Positions 13,401 to 27,500 of a stretch of DNA of 64,000 bases are shown one piece after another (positions within the stretch are counted from its first letter, which is position 1; each line of letters begins with the position of its first letter). Source of the DNA: Osedax fenrisi (taxonomy: Eukaryota > Annelida > Polychaeta > Sabellida > Siboglinidae). Under the pieces are notes generated by a model. It was not told the origin of the DNA and did not search any database. It worked only from the letters and a program-made list of their open reading frames with translations. The stretch is taken from NCBI GenBank assembly GCA_964019155.1, contig OZ025241.1, forward strand, positions 60,370,517 through 60,434,516, read 5' to 3'. The translations under genes and the position numbers were made by a program.

Positions 13401-16400
13401 CGATACTAGGTATGGCAGTAATGCTAACAATGTTAGTAATATTAGCGATACTAGGTATGGCAGTAATGTTAACAATGTTAGTAATATTAGCGATGGAAGG
13501 AATGTTAACAATGTTAGTAATATTAGCGATACTATGTATGGCAGTAATGTTAACAATGTTAGTAATATTAGCGATACCAGGTATGGCAGTAATGTTAACA
13601 ATGTTAGTAATATTAGCGATACTAGGTATGGCAGTAATGTTAACAATGTTAGTAATATTAGCGATGGAAGGAATGTTAACAATGTTAGTAATATTAGCGA
13701 TACTATGTATGGCAGTAATGTTAACAATGTTAGTAATATTAGCGATGGAAGGAATGATAACAATGTTAGGAAGATTAGCGATACCAGGTATGGCAGTAAT
13801 GTTAACAATGTTAGTAATATTAGCGATACCAGGTATGGCAGTAATGTTAACAATGTTAGTAATATTAGCGATACTATGTATGGCAGTAATGTTAACAATG
13901 TTAGTAATATTAGCGATGGAAGGAATGATAACAATGTTAGGAAGATTAGCGATACCAGGTATGGCAGTAATGTTAACAATGTTAGTAATATTAGCGATGG
14001 AAGGAATGTTAACAATGTTAGTAATATTAGCGATACCAGGTATGGCAGTAATGTTAACAATGTTAGTAATATTAGCGATACAAGGTATGGCAGGAATGTT
14101 AACAATGTTAGTAATATTAGCGATACTATGTATGGCAGTAATGTTAACAATGTTAGTAATGTTAGCGATGGAAGGAATGATAACAATGTTAGTAATATTA
14201 GCGATACCAGGTATGGCAGTAATGTTAACAATGTTAGTAATATTAGCGATACTATGTATGGCAGTAATGTTAACAATGTTAGTAATATTAGCGATGGAAG
14301 GAATGATAACAATGTTAGTAACATTAGCGATACTATGTATGGCAGTAATGTTAACAATGTTAGTAATATTAGCGATGGAAGGAATGATAACAATGTTAGT
14401 AATATTAGCGATACCAGGTATGGCAGTAATGTTAACAATGTTAGTAATATTAGCGATACTATGTATGGCAGTAATGTTAACAATGTTAGTAATATTAGCG
14501 ATGGAAGGAATGATAACAATGTTAGTAATATTAGCGATACCAGGTATGGCAGTAATGTTAACAATGTTAGTAATATTAGCGATACCAGGTATGGCAGGAA
14601 TGTTAACAATGTTAGTAATATTAGCGATACCAGGTATGGAAGGAATGTTAACAATGTTAGTAATATTAGCGATACCAGGTATGGCAGTAATGTTAACAAT
14701 ATTAGTAATATTAGCGATACCAGGTATGGCAGGAATGTTAACAATGTTAGTAATATTAGCGATGGAAGGAATGATAACAATGTTAGTAATATTAGCGATA
14801 CTATGTATGGCAGTAATGTTAACAATGTTAGTAATATTAGCGATACCAGATATGGCAGTAATGTTAACAATGTTAGTAATATTAGCGATACCAGGTATGG
14901 CAGTAATGTTAACAATGTTAGTAATATTAGCGATACCAGGTATGGCAGTAATGTTAACAATATTAGTAATATTAGCGATACTATGTATGGCAGTAATGTT
15001 AACAATGTTAGTAATATTAGCGATGGAAGGAATGATAACAATGTTAGGAAGATTAGCGATACCAGGTATGGCAGTAATGTTAACAATGTTAGTAATATTA
15101 GCGATACCAGGTATGGCAGTAATGTTAACAATGTTAGTAATATTAGCGATACCAGGTATGGCAGTAATGTTAACAATGTTAGTAATATTAGCGATACCAG
15201 GTATGGCAGTAATGTTAACAATATTAGTAATATTAGCGATACCAGGTATGGCAGGAATGTTAACAATGTTAGTAATATTAGCGATACCAGGTATGGCAAT
15301 AATGTTAACAATGTTAGTAATATTAGCGATACTATGTATGGCAGTAATGTTAACAATGTTAGTAATATTAACGATGGAAGGAATGATAACAATGTTAGGA
15401 AGATTAGCGATACCAGGTATGGCAGTAATGTTAACAATGTTAGTAATATTAGCGATGGAAGGAATGATAACAATGTTAGGAAGATTAGCGATACCAGGTA
15501 TGGCAGTAATGTTAACAATGTTAGTAATATTAGCGATGGAAGGAATGATAACAATGTTAGGAAGATTAGCGATACCAGGTATGGCAGTAATGTTAACAAT
15601 GTTAGTAATACTAGCGATACCAGGTATGGCAGTAATGTTAACAATGTTAGTAATATTAGCGATACTATGTATGGCAGTAATGTTAACAATGTTAGTAATA
15701 TTAGCGATGGAAGGAATGATAACAATGTTAGGAAGATTAGCGATACTAGGTATGGCAGTAATGTTAACAATGTTAGTAATATTAGCGATACCAGGTATGG
15801 CAGTAATGTTAACAATGTTAGTAATATTAGCGATACCAGGTATGGCAGTAATGTTAACAATGTTAGGAAGATTAGCGATACCAGGTATGGCAGTAATGTT
15901 AACAATGTTAGTAATATTAGCGATACCAGGTATGGCAGTAATGTTAACAATGTTAGTAATATTAGCGATACTAGGTATGGCAGTAATGTTAACAATGTTA
16001 GTAATATTAGCGATACTAGGTATGGCAGTAATGTTAACAATGTTAGTAATATTAGCGATGGAAGGAATGTTAACAATGTTAGTAATATTAGCGATACTAT
16101 GTATGGCAGTAATGTTAACAATGTTAGTAATATTAGCGATACCAGGTATGGCAGTAATGTTAACAATGTTAGTAATATTAGCGATACTAGGTATGGCAGT
16201 AATGTTAACAATGTTAGTAATATTAGCGATGGAAGGAATGTTAACAATGTTAGTAATATTAGCGATACTATGTATGGCAGTAATGTTAACAATGTTAGTA
16301 ATATTAGCGATGGAAGGAATGATAACAATGTTAGGAAGATTAGCGATACCAGGTATGGCAGTAATGTTAACAATGTTAGTAATATTAGCGATACCAGGTA

Positions 16401-16830
16401 TGGCAGTAATGTTAACAATGTTAGTAATATTAGCGATACTAGGTATGGCAGTAATGTTAACAATGTTAGTAATATTAGCGATACCAGGTATGGCAGTAAT
16501 GTTAACAATGTTAGTAATATTAGCGATACCAGGTATGGCAGTAATGTTAACAATGTTAGGAAGATTAGCGATACCAGGTATGGCAGTAATGTTAACAATG
16601 TTAGTAATATTAGCGATACCAGGTATGGCAGTAATGTTAACAATGTTAGTAATATTAGCGATACTAGGTATGGCAGTAATGTTAACAATGTTAGTAATAT
16701 TAGCGATACTAGGTATGGCAGTAATGTTAACAATGTTAGTAATATTAGCGATGGAAGGAATGTTAACAATGTTAGTAATATTAGCGATACTATGTATGGC
16801 AGTAATGTTAACAATGTTAGTAATATTAGC
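4500..16830. repeat. 6165-bp tandem duplication, two copies
   Basis: Copy 1 is about 4500-10665 and copy 2 about 10666-16830. Rare markers recur at exactly +6165: GCTATACC at 5066, 6416 and then 11231, 12581; ATGCTAACA at 7258 and 13423; ATGTTAGCGATGG at 8001 and 14166; ATTAACGATGG at 9207 and 15372. I noticed only isolated differences, for example AATAATAG near 8533 against AATATTAG in copy 2, and CCAGG near 5648 against CTAGG in copy 2. The duplication is therefore recent. 6165 is 137 times 45. Confidence 0.9.
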
Positions 16831-16859
16831 GATACCAGGTATGGCAGTAATGTTAACAA

Positions 16860-19800
16860 TGTTAGGAAGATTAGCGATACCAGGTATGGCAGTAATGTTA
16901 ACAATGTTAGTAATATTAGCGATACCAGGTATGGCAGTAATGTTAACAATGTTAGTAATATTAGCGATACTAGGTATGGCAGTAATGCTAACAATGTTAG
17001 TAATATTAGCGATACTAGGTATGGCAGTAATGTTAACAATGTTAGTAATATTAGCGATGGAAGGAATGTTAACAATGTTAGTAATATTAGCGATACTATG
17101 TATGGCAGTAATGTTAACAATGTTAGTAATATTAGCGATACTAGGTATGGCAGTAATGTTAACAATGTTAGTAATATTAGCGATGGAAGGAATGTTAACA
17201 ATGTTAGTAATATTAGCGATACTATGTATGGCAGTAATGTTAACAATGTTAGTAATATTAGCGATGGAAGGAATGATAACAATGTTAGGAAGATTAGCGA
17301 TACCAGGTATGGCAGTAATGTTAACAATGTTAGTAATATTAGCGATACCAGGTATGGCAGTAATGTTAACAATGTTAGTAATATTAGCGATACTATGTAT
17401 GGCAGTAATGTTAACAATGTTAGTAATATTAGCGATGGAAGGAATGATAACAATGTTAGGAAGATTAGCGATACCAGGTATGGCAGTAATGTTAACAATG
17501 TTAGTAATATTAGCGATGGAAGGAATGTTAACAATGTTAGTAATATTAGCGATACCAGGTATGGCAGTAATGTTAACAATGTTAGTAATATTAGCGATAC
17601 AAGGTATGGCAGGAATGTTAACAATGTTAGTAATATTAGCGATACTATGTATGGCAGTAATGTTAACAATGTTAGTAATGTTAGCGATGGAAGGAATGAT
17701 AACAATGTTAGTAATATTAGCGATACCAGGTATGGCAGTAATGTTAACAATGTTAGTAATATTAGCGATACTATGTATGGCAGTAATGTTAACAATGTTA
17801 GTAATATTAGCGATGGAAGGAATGATAACAATGTTAGTAACATTAGCGATACTATGTATGGCAGTAATGTTAACAATGTTAGTAATATTAGCGATGGAAG
17901 GAATGATAACAATGTTAGTAATATTAGCGATACCAGGTATGGCAGTAATGTTAACAATGTTAGTAATATTAGCGATACTATGTATGGCAGTAATGTTAAC
18001 AATGTTAGTAATATTAGCGATGGAAGGAATGATAACAATGTTAGTAATATTAGCGATACCAGGTATGGCAGTAATGTTAACAATGTTAGTAATATTAGCG
18101 ATACCAGGTATGGCAGGAATGTTAACAATGTTAGTAATATTAGCGATACCAGGTATGGAAGGAATGTTAACAATGTTAGTAATATTAGCGATACCAGGTA
18201 TGGCAGTAATGTTAACAATATTAGTAATATTAGCGATACCAGGTATGGCAGGAATGTTAACAATGTTAGTAATATTAGCGATGGAAGGAATGATAACAAT
18301 GTTAGTAATATTAGCGATACTATGTATGGCAGTAATGTTAACAATGTTAGTAATATTAGCGATACCAGATATGGCAGTAATGTTAACAATGTTAGTAATA
18401 TTAGCGATACCAGGTATGGCAGTAATGTTAACAATGTTAGTAATATTAGCGATACCAGGTATGGCAGTAATGTTAACAATATTAGTAATATTAGCGATAC
18501 TATGTATGGCAGTAATGTTAACAATGTTAGTAATATTAGCGATGGAAGGAATGATAACAATGTTAGGAAGATTAGCGATACCAGGTATGGCAGTAATGTT
18601 AACAATGTTAGTAATATTAGCGATACCAGGTATGGCAGTAATGTTAACAATGTTAGTAATATTAGCGATACCAGGTATGGCAGTAATGTTAACAATATTA
18701 GTAATATTAGCGATACCAGGTATGGCAGGAATGTTAACAATGTTAGTAATATTAGCGATACCAGGTATGGCAATAATGTTAACAATGTTAGTAATATTAG
18801 CGATACTATGTATGGCAGTAATGTTAACAATGTTAGTAATATTAACGATGGAAGGAATGATAACAATGTTAGGAAGATTAGCGATACCAGGTATGGCAGT
18901 AATGTTAACAATGTTAGTAATATTAGCGATGGAAGGAATGATAACAATGTTAGGAAGATTAGCGATACCAGGTATGGCAGTAATGTTAACAATGTTAGTA
19001 ATATTAGCGATGGAAGGAATGATAACAATGTTAGGAAGATTAGCGATACCAGGTATGGCAGTAATGTTAACAATGTTAGTAATACTAGCGATACCAGGTA
19101 TGGCAGTAATGTTAACAATGTTAGTAATATTAGCGATACTATGTATGGCAGTAATGTTAACAATGTTAGTAATATTAGCGATGGAAGGAATGATAACAAT
19201 GTTAGGAAGATTAGCGATACTAGGTATGGCAGTAATGTTAACAATGTTAGTAATATTAGCGATACCAGGTATGGCAGTAATGTTAACAATGTTAGTAATA
19301 TTAGCGATACCAGGTATGGCAGTAATGTTAACAATGTTAGGAAGATTAGCGATACCAGGTATGGCAGTAATGTTAACAATGTTAGTAATATTAGCGATAC
19401 CAGGTATGGCAGTAATGTTAACAATGTTAGTAATATTAGCGATACTAGGTATGGCAGTAATGTTAACAATGTTAGTAATATTAGCGATACTAGGTATGGC
19501 AGTAATGTTAACAATGTTAGTAATATTAGCGATGGAAGGAATGTTAACAATGTTAGTAATATTAGCGATACTATGTATGGCAGTAATGTTAACAATGTTA
19601 GTAATATTAGCGATACCAGGTATGGCAGTAATGTTAACAATGTTAGTAATATTAGCGATACTAGGTATGGCAGTAATGTTAACAATGTTAGTAATATTAG
19701 CGATGGAAGGAATGTTAACAATGTTAGTAATATTAGCGATACTATGTATGGCAGTAATGTTAACAATGTTAGTAATATTAGCGATGGAAGGAATGATAAC

Positions 19801-22800
19801 AATGTTAGGAAGATTAGCGATACCAGGTATGGCAGTAATGTTAACAATGTTAGTAATATTAGCGATACCAGGTATGGCAGTAATGTTAACAATGTTAGTA
19901 ATATTAGCGATACTAGGTATGGCAGTAATGTTAACAATGTTAGTAATATTAGCGATACCAGGTATGGCAGTAATGTTAACAATGTTAGTAATATTAGCGA
20001 TACCAGGTATGGCAGTAATGTTAACAATGTTAGGAAGATTAGCGATACCAGGTATGGCAGTAATGTTAACAATGTTAGTAATATTAGCGATACCAGGTAT
20101 GGCAGTAATGTTAACAATGTTAGTAATATTAGCGATACTAGGTATGGCAGTAATGTTAACAATGTTAGTAATATTAGCGATACTAGGTATGGCAGTAATG
20201 TTAACAATGTTAGTAATATTAGCGATGGAAGGAATGTTAACAATGTTAGTAATATTAGCGATACTATGTATGGCAGTAATGTTAACAATGTTAGTAATAT
20301 TAGCGATACCAGGTATGGCAGTAATGTTAACAATGTTAGTAATATTAGCGATATTAGGTATGGCAGTAATGTTAACAATGTTAGTAATATTAGCGATGGA
20401 AGGAATGTTAACAATGTTAGTAATATTAGCGATACTATGTATGGCAGTAATGTTAACAATGTTAGTAATATTAGCGATGGAAGGAATGATAACAATGTTA
20501 GGAAGATTAGCGATACCAGGTATGGCAGTAATGTTAACAATGTTAGTAATATTAGCGATACCAGGTATGGCAGTAATGTTAACAATGTTAGTAATATTAG
20601 CGATACTATGTATGGCAGTAATGTTAACAATGTTAGTAATATTAGCGATGGAAGGAATGATAACAATGTTAGGAAGATTAGCGATACCAGGTATGGCAGT
20701 AATGTTAACAATGTTAGTAATATTAGCGATGGAAGGAATGTTAACAATGTTAGTAATATTAGCGATACCAGGTATGGCAGTAATGTTAACAATGTTAGTA
20801 ATATTAGCGATACAAGGTATGGCAGGAATGTTAACAATGTTAGTAATATTAGCGATACTATGTATGGCAGTAATGTTAACAATGTTAGTAATGTTAGCGA
20901 TGGAAGGAATGATAACAATGTTAGTAATATTAGCGATACCAGGTAAGGCAGTAATGTTAACAATGTTAGTAATATTAGCGATACTATGTATGGCAGTAAT
21001 GTTAACAATGTTAGTAATATTAGCGATGGAAGGAATGATAACAATGTTAGTAACATTAGCGATACTATGTATGGCAGTAATGTTAACAATGTTAGTAATA
21101 TTAGCGATGGAAGGAATGATAACAATGTTAGAAATATTAGCGATACCAGGTATGGCAGTAATGTTAACAATGTTAGTAATATTAGCGATACTATGTATGG
21201 CAGTAATGTTAACAATGTTAGTAATATTAGCGATGGAAGGAATGATAACAATGTTAGTAATATTAGCGATACCAGGTATGGCAGTAATGTTAACAATGTT
21301 AGTAATATTAGCGATACCAGGTATGGCAGGAATGTTAACAATGTTAGTAATATTAGCGATACCAGGTATGGAAGGAATGTTAACAATGTTAGTAATATTA
21401 GCGATACCAGGTATGGCAGTAATGTTAACAATATTAGTAATATTAGCGATACCAGGTATGGCAGGAATGTTAACAATGTTAGTAATATTAGCGATGGAAG
21501 GAATGATAACAATGTTAGTAATATTAGCGATACTATGTATGGCAGTAATGTTAACAATGTTAGTAATATTAGCGATACCAGATATGGCAGTAATGTTAAC
21601 AATATTAGTAATATTAGCGATACCAGGTATGGCAGGAATGTTAACAATGTTAGTAATATTAGCGATACCAGGTATGGCAGTAATGTTAACAATATTAGTA
21701 ATATTAGCGATACTATGTATGGCAGTAATGTTAACAATGTTAGTAATATTAGCGATGGAAGGAATGATAACAATGTTAGGAAGATTAGCGATACCAGGTA
21801 TGGCAGTAATGTTAACAATGTTAGTAATATTAGCGATACCAGGTATGGCAGTAATGTTAACAATGTTAGTAATATTAGCGATACCAGGTATGGCAGTAAT
21901 GTTAACAATGTTAGTAATATTAGCGATACCAGGTATGGCAGTAATGTTAACAATATTAGTAATATTAGCGATACCAGGTATGGCAGGAATGTTAACAATG
22001 TTAGTAATATTAGCGATACCAGGTATGGCAATAATGTTAACAATGTTAGTAATATTAGCGATACTATGTATGGCAGTAATGTTAACAATGTTAGTAATAT
22101 TAACGATGGAAGGAATGATAACAATGTTAGGAAGATTAGCGATACCAGGTATGGCAGTAATGTTAACAATGTTAGTAATATTAGCGATGGAAGGAATGAT
22201 AACAATGTTAGGAAGATTAGCGATACCAGGTATGGCAGTAATGTTAACAATGTTAGTAATATTAGCGATGGAAGGAATGATAACAATGTTAGGAAGATTA
22301 GCGATACCAGGTATGGCAGTAATGTTAACAATGTTAGTAATACTAGCGATACCAGGTATGGCAGTAATGTTAACAATGTTAGTAATATTAGCGATACTAT
22401 GTATGGCAGTAATGTTAACAATGTTAGTAATATTAGCGATGGAAGGAATGATAACAATGTTAGGAAGATTAGCGATACTAGGTATGGCAGTAATGTTAAC
22501 AATGTTAGTAATATTAGCGATACCAGGTATGGCAGTAATGTTAACAATGTTAGTAATATTAGCGATACCAGGTATGGCAGTAATGTTAACAATGTTAGGA
22601 AGATTAGCGATACCAGGTATGGCAGTAATGTTAACAATGTTAGTAATATTAGCGATACCAGGTATGGCAGTAATGTTAACAATGTTAGTAATATTAGCGA
22701 TACTAGGTATGGCAGTAATGTTAACAATGTTAGTAATATTAGCGATACTAGGTATGGCAGTAATGTTAACAATGTTAGTAATATTAGCGATGGAAGGAAT

Positions 22801-23500
22801 GTTAACAATGTTAGTAATATTAGCGATACTATGTATGGCAGTAATGTTAACAATGTTAGTAATATTAGCGATACCAGGTATGGCAGTAATGTTAACAATG
22901 TTAGTAATATTAGCGATACTAGGTATGGCAGTAATGTTAACAATGTTAGTAATATTAGCGATGGAAGGAATGTTAACAATGTTAGTAATATTAGCGATAC
23001 TATGTATGGCAGTAATGTTAACAATGTTAGTAATATTAGCGATGGAAGGAATGATAACAATGTTAGGAAGATTAGCGATACCAGGTATGGTAGTAATGTT
23101 AACAATGTTAGTAATATTAGCGATACCAGGTATGGCAGTAATGTTAACAATGTTAGTAATATTAGCGATACTATGTATGGCAGTAATGTTAACAATGTTA
23201 GTAATATTAGCGATGGAAGGAATGATAACAATGTTAGGAAGATTAGCGATACCAGGTATGGCAGTAATGTTAACAATGTTAGTAATATTAGCGATGGAAG
23301 GAATGTTAACAATGTTAGTAATATTAGCGATACCAGGTATGGCAGTAATGTTAACAATGTTAGTAATATTAGCGATACCAGGTATGGCAGGAATGTTAAC
23401 AATGTTAGTAATATTAGCGATACTATGTATGGCAGTAATGTTAACAATGTTAGTAATATTAGCGATGGAAGGAATGATAACAATGTTAGTAATATTAGCG
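16860..23500. repeat. third and fourth copies of the 7-10.6 kb block
   Basis: Markers of the 6165-bp block recur at a shorter spacing. ATGCTAACA goes from 13423 to 16987 (+3564), ATGTTAGCGATGG from 14166 to 17685 (+3519) and then 20898 (+3213), and ATTAACGATGG from 15372 to 18846 (+3474) and then 22104 (+3258). The spacing changes in steps of 45, showing whole units lost or gained between copies. These copies are older or more rearranged than the 6165-bp pair. Confidence 0.8.
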
Positions 23501-24569
23501 ATACCAGGTATGGCAGTAATGTTAACAATGTTAGTAATATTAGCGATACTATGTATGGCAGTAATGTTAACAATGTTAGTAATATTAGCGATGGAAGGAA
23601 TGATAACAATGTTAGTAATATTAGCGATACTATGTATGGCAGTAATGTTAACAATGTTAGTAATATTAGCGATGGAAGGAATGATAACAATGTTAGTAAT
23701 ATTAGCGATACCAGGTATGGCAGTAATGTTAACAATGTTAGTAATATTAGCGATACTATGTATGGCAGTAATGTAAACAATGTTAGTAATATTAGCGATG
23801 GAAGGAATGATAACAATGTTAGTAATATTAGCGATACCAGGTATGGCAGTAATGTTAACAATGTTAGTAATATTAGCGATACCAGGTATGGCAGGAATGT
23901 TAACAATGTTAGTAATATTAGCGATACCAGGTATGGAAGGAATGTTAACAATGTTAGTAATATTAGCGATACCAGGTATGGCAGTAATGTTAACAATATT
24001 AGTAATATTAGCGATACCAGGTATGGCAGGAATGTTAACAATGTTAGTAATATTAGCGATGGAAGGAATGATAACAATGTTAGTAATATTAGCGATACTA
24101 TGTATGGCAGTAATGTTAACAATGTTAGTAATATTAGCGATACCAGATATGGCAGTAATGTTAACAATATTAGTAATATTAGTGATACCAGGTATGGCAG
24201 GAATGTTAACAATGTTAGTAATATTAGCGATACCAGGTATGGCAGTAATGTTAACAATATTAGTAATATTAGCGATACTATGTATGGCAGTAATGTTAAC
24301 AATGTTAGTAATATTAGCGATGGAAGGAATGATAACAATGTTAGGAAGATTAGCGATACCAGGTATGGCAGTAATGTTAACAATGTTAGTAATATTAGCG
24401 ATACCAGGTATGGCAGTAATGTTAACAATGTTAGTAATATTAGCGATACCAGGTATGGCAGTAATGTTAACAATGTTAGTAATATTAGCGATACCAGGTA
24501 TGGCAGTAATGTTAACAATATTAGTAATATTAGCGATACCAGGTATGGCAGGAATGTTAACAATGTTAG

Positions 24570-27500
24570 TAATATTAGCGATACCAGGTATGGCAATAAT
24601 GTTAACAATGTTAGTAATATTAGCGATACTATGTATGGCAGTAATGTTAACAATGTTAGTAATATTAACGATGGAAGGAATGATAACAATGTTAGGAAGA
24701 TTAGCGATACCAGGTATGGCAGTAATGTTAACAATATTAGCGATACCAGGTATGGCAGTAATGTTAACAATGTTAGTAATATTAGCGATACTATGTATGG
24801 CAGTAATGTTAACAATGTTAGTAATATTAGCGATGGAAGGAATGATAACAATGTTAGGAAGATTAGCGATACCAGGTATGGCAGTAATGTTAACAATGTT
24901 AGTAATATTAGCGATGGAAGGAATGATAACAATGTTAGTAATATTAGCGATACCAGGTATGGCAGTAATGTTAATAATGTTAGTAATATTAGCGATGGAA
25001 GGAATGATAACAATGTTAGTAATATTAGCGATACTATGTATGGCAGTAATGTTAACAATGTTAGTAATATTAGCGATGGAAGGAATGATAACAATGTTAG
25101 TAATATTAGCGATACCAGGTATGGCAGTAATGTTAACAATGTTAGTAATATTAGCGATACTATGTATGGCAGTAATGTTAACAATGTTAGTAATATTAGC
25201 GATACCAGGTATGGCAGTAATGTTAACAATGTTAGTAATATTAGCGATGGAAGGAATGATAACAATGTTAGGAAGATTAGCGAAACCAGGTATGGCAGTA
25301 ATGTTAACAATGTTAGTAATATTAGCGATGGAATGAATGTTAACAATATTAGTAATATTAGCGATACCAGGTATGGCAGGAATGTTAACAATGTTAGTAA
25401 TATTAGCGATACTATGTATGGCAGTAATGTTAACAATGTTAGTAATATTAGCGATACCAGGTATGGCAGTAATGTTAACAATGTTAGTAATACTAGCGAT
25501 ACCAGGTATGGCAGTAATGTTAACAATGTTAGGAAGATTAGCGATACCAGGTATGGCAGTAATGTTAACAATGTTAGTAATATTAGCGATACCAGGTATG
25601 GCAGGAATGTTAACAATGTTAGTAATATTAGCGATGGAAGGAATGATAACAATGTTAGTAATATTAGCGATACTAGGTATGGCAGGAATGTTAACAATGT
25701 TAGTAATATTAGCGATACCAGGTATGGCAGTAATGTTAACAATGTTAGTAATATTAGCGATACCAGGTATGGCAGTAATGATAACAATGTTAGGAAGATT
25801 AGCGATACCAGGTATGGCAGTAATGTTAACAATGTTAGGAAGATTAGCGATACCAGGTATGGCAGTAATGTTAACAATGTTAGTAATATTAGCGATACCA
25901 GGTATGGCAGGAATGTTAACAATGTTAGTAATATTAGCGATGGAAGGAATGATAACAATGTTAGTAATATTAGCGATACCAGGTATGGCAGTAATGTTAA
26001 CAATGTTAGTAATATTAGCGATACTAGGTATGGCAGGAATGTTAACAATGTTAGTAATATTAGCGATACCAGGTATGGCAGTAATGTTAACAATGTTAGT
26101 AATATTAGCGATACCAGGTATGGCAGTAATGTTAACAATGTTAGTAATATTAGCGATGGAAGGAATGATAACAATGTTAGGAAGATTAGCGATACCAGGT
26201 ATGGCAGTAATGTTAACAATGTTAGTAATATTAGCGATACTATGTATGGCAGTAATGTTAACAATGTTAGTAATATTAGCGATGGAAGGAATTATAACAA
26301 TTTTAGTAATATTAGCGATACTAGGTATGACAGGAATGTTAACAATGTTAGTAATATTAGCGATACCAGGTATGGCAGTAATGTTAACAATGTTAGTAAT
26401 ATTAGCGATGGAAGGAATGATAACAATGTTAGGAAGATTAGCGATACCAGGTATGGCAGTAATGTTAACAATGTTAGTAATATTAGCGATGGAAGGAATG
26501 ATAACAATGTTAGGAAGATTAGCGATACCAGGTATGGCAGTAATGTTAACAATGTTAGTAATATTAGCGATACCAGGTATGGCAGTAATGTTAACAATGT
26601 TAGTAATATTAGCGATACCAGGTATGGCAGTAATGTTAACAATGTTAGTAATATTAGCGATACCAGGTATGGCAATAATGTTAACAATGTTAGTAATATT
26701 AGCGATACCATGTATGGCAGTAATGTTAACAATGTTAGTAATATTAGCGATACCAGGTATGGCAGTAATGTTAACAATGTTAGTAATATTAGCGATGGAA
26801 GGAATGATAACAATGTTAGGAAGATTAGCGATACCAGGTATCGCAGTAATGTTAACAATGTTAGTAATATTAGCGATACCAGGTATGGCAGTAATGTTAA
26901 CAATGTTAGTAATATTAGCAATGGAATGAATGATAACAATGTTAGTAATATTAGCGATACTAGGTATGGCAGGAATGTTAACAATGTTAGTAATATTAGC
27001 GATACCAGGTATGGCAGTAATATTAACAATGTTAGTAATATTAGCGATGGAAGGAATGATAACAATGTTAGGAAGATTAGCGATACCAGGTATGGCAGTA
27101 ATGTTAACAATGTTAGTAATATTAGCGATACCAGGTATGGCAGTAATGTTAACAATGTTAGTAATATTAGCGATACCAGGTATGGCAGTAATGTTAACAA
27201 TGTTAGGAAGATTAGCGATACTATGTATGGCAGTAATGTTAACAATGTTAGTAATATTAACGATGGAAGGAATGATAACAATGTTAGGAAGATTAGCGAT
27301 ACCAGGTATGGCAGTAATGTTAACAATATTAGCGATACCAGGTATGGCAGTAATGTTAACAATGTTAGTAATATTAGCGATACTATGTATGGCAGTAATG
27401 TTAACAATGTTAGTAATATTAACGATGGAAGGAATGATAACAATGTTAGGAAGATTAGCGATACCAGGTATGGCAGTAATGTTAACAATATTAGCGATAC

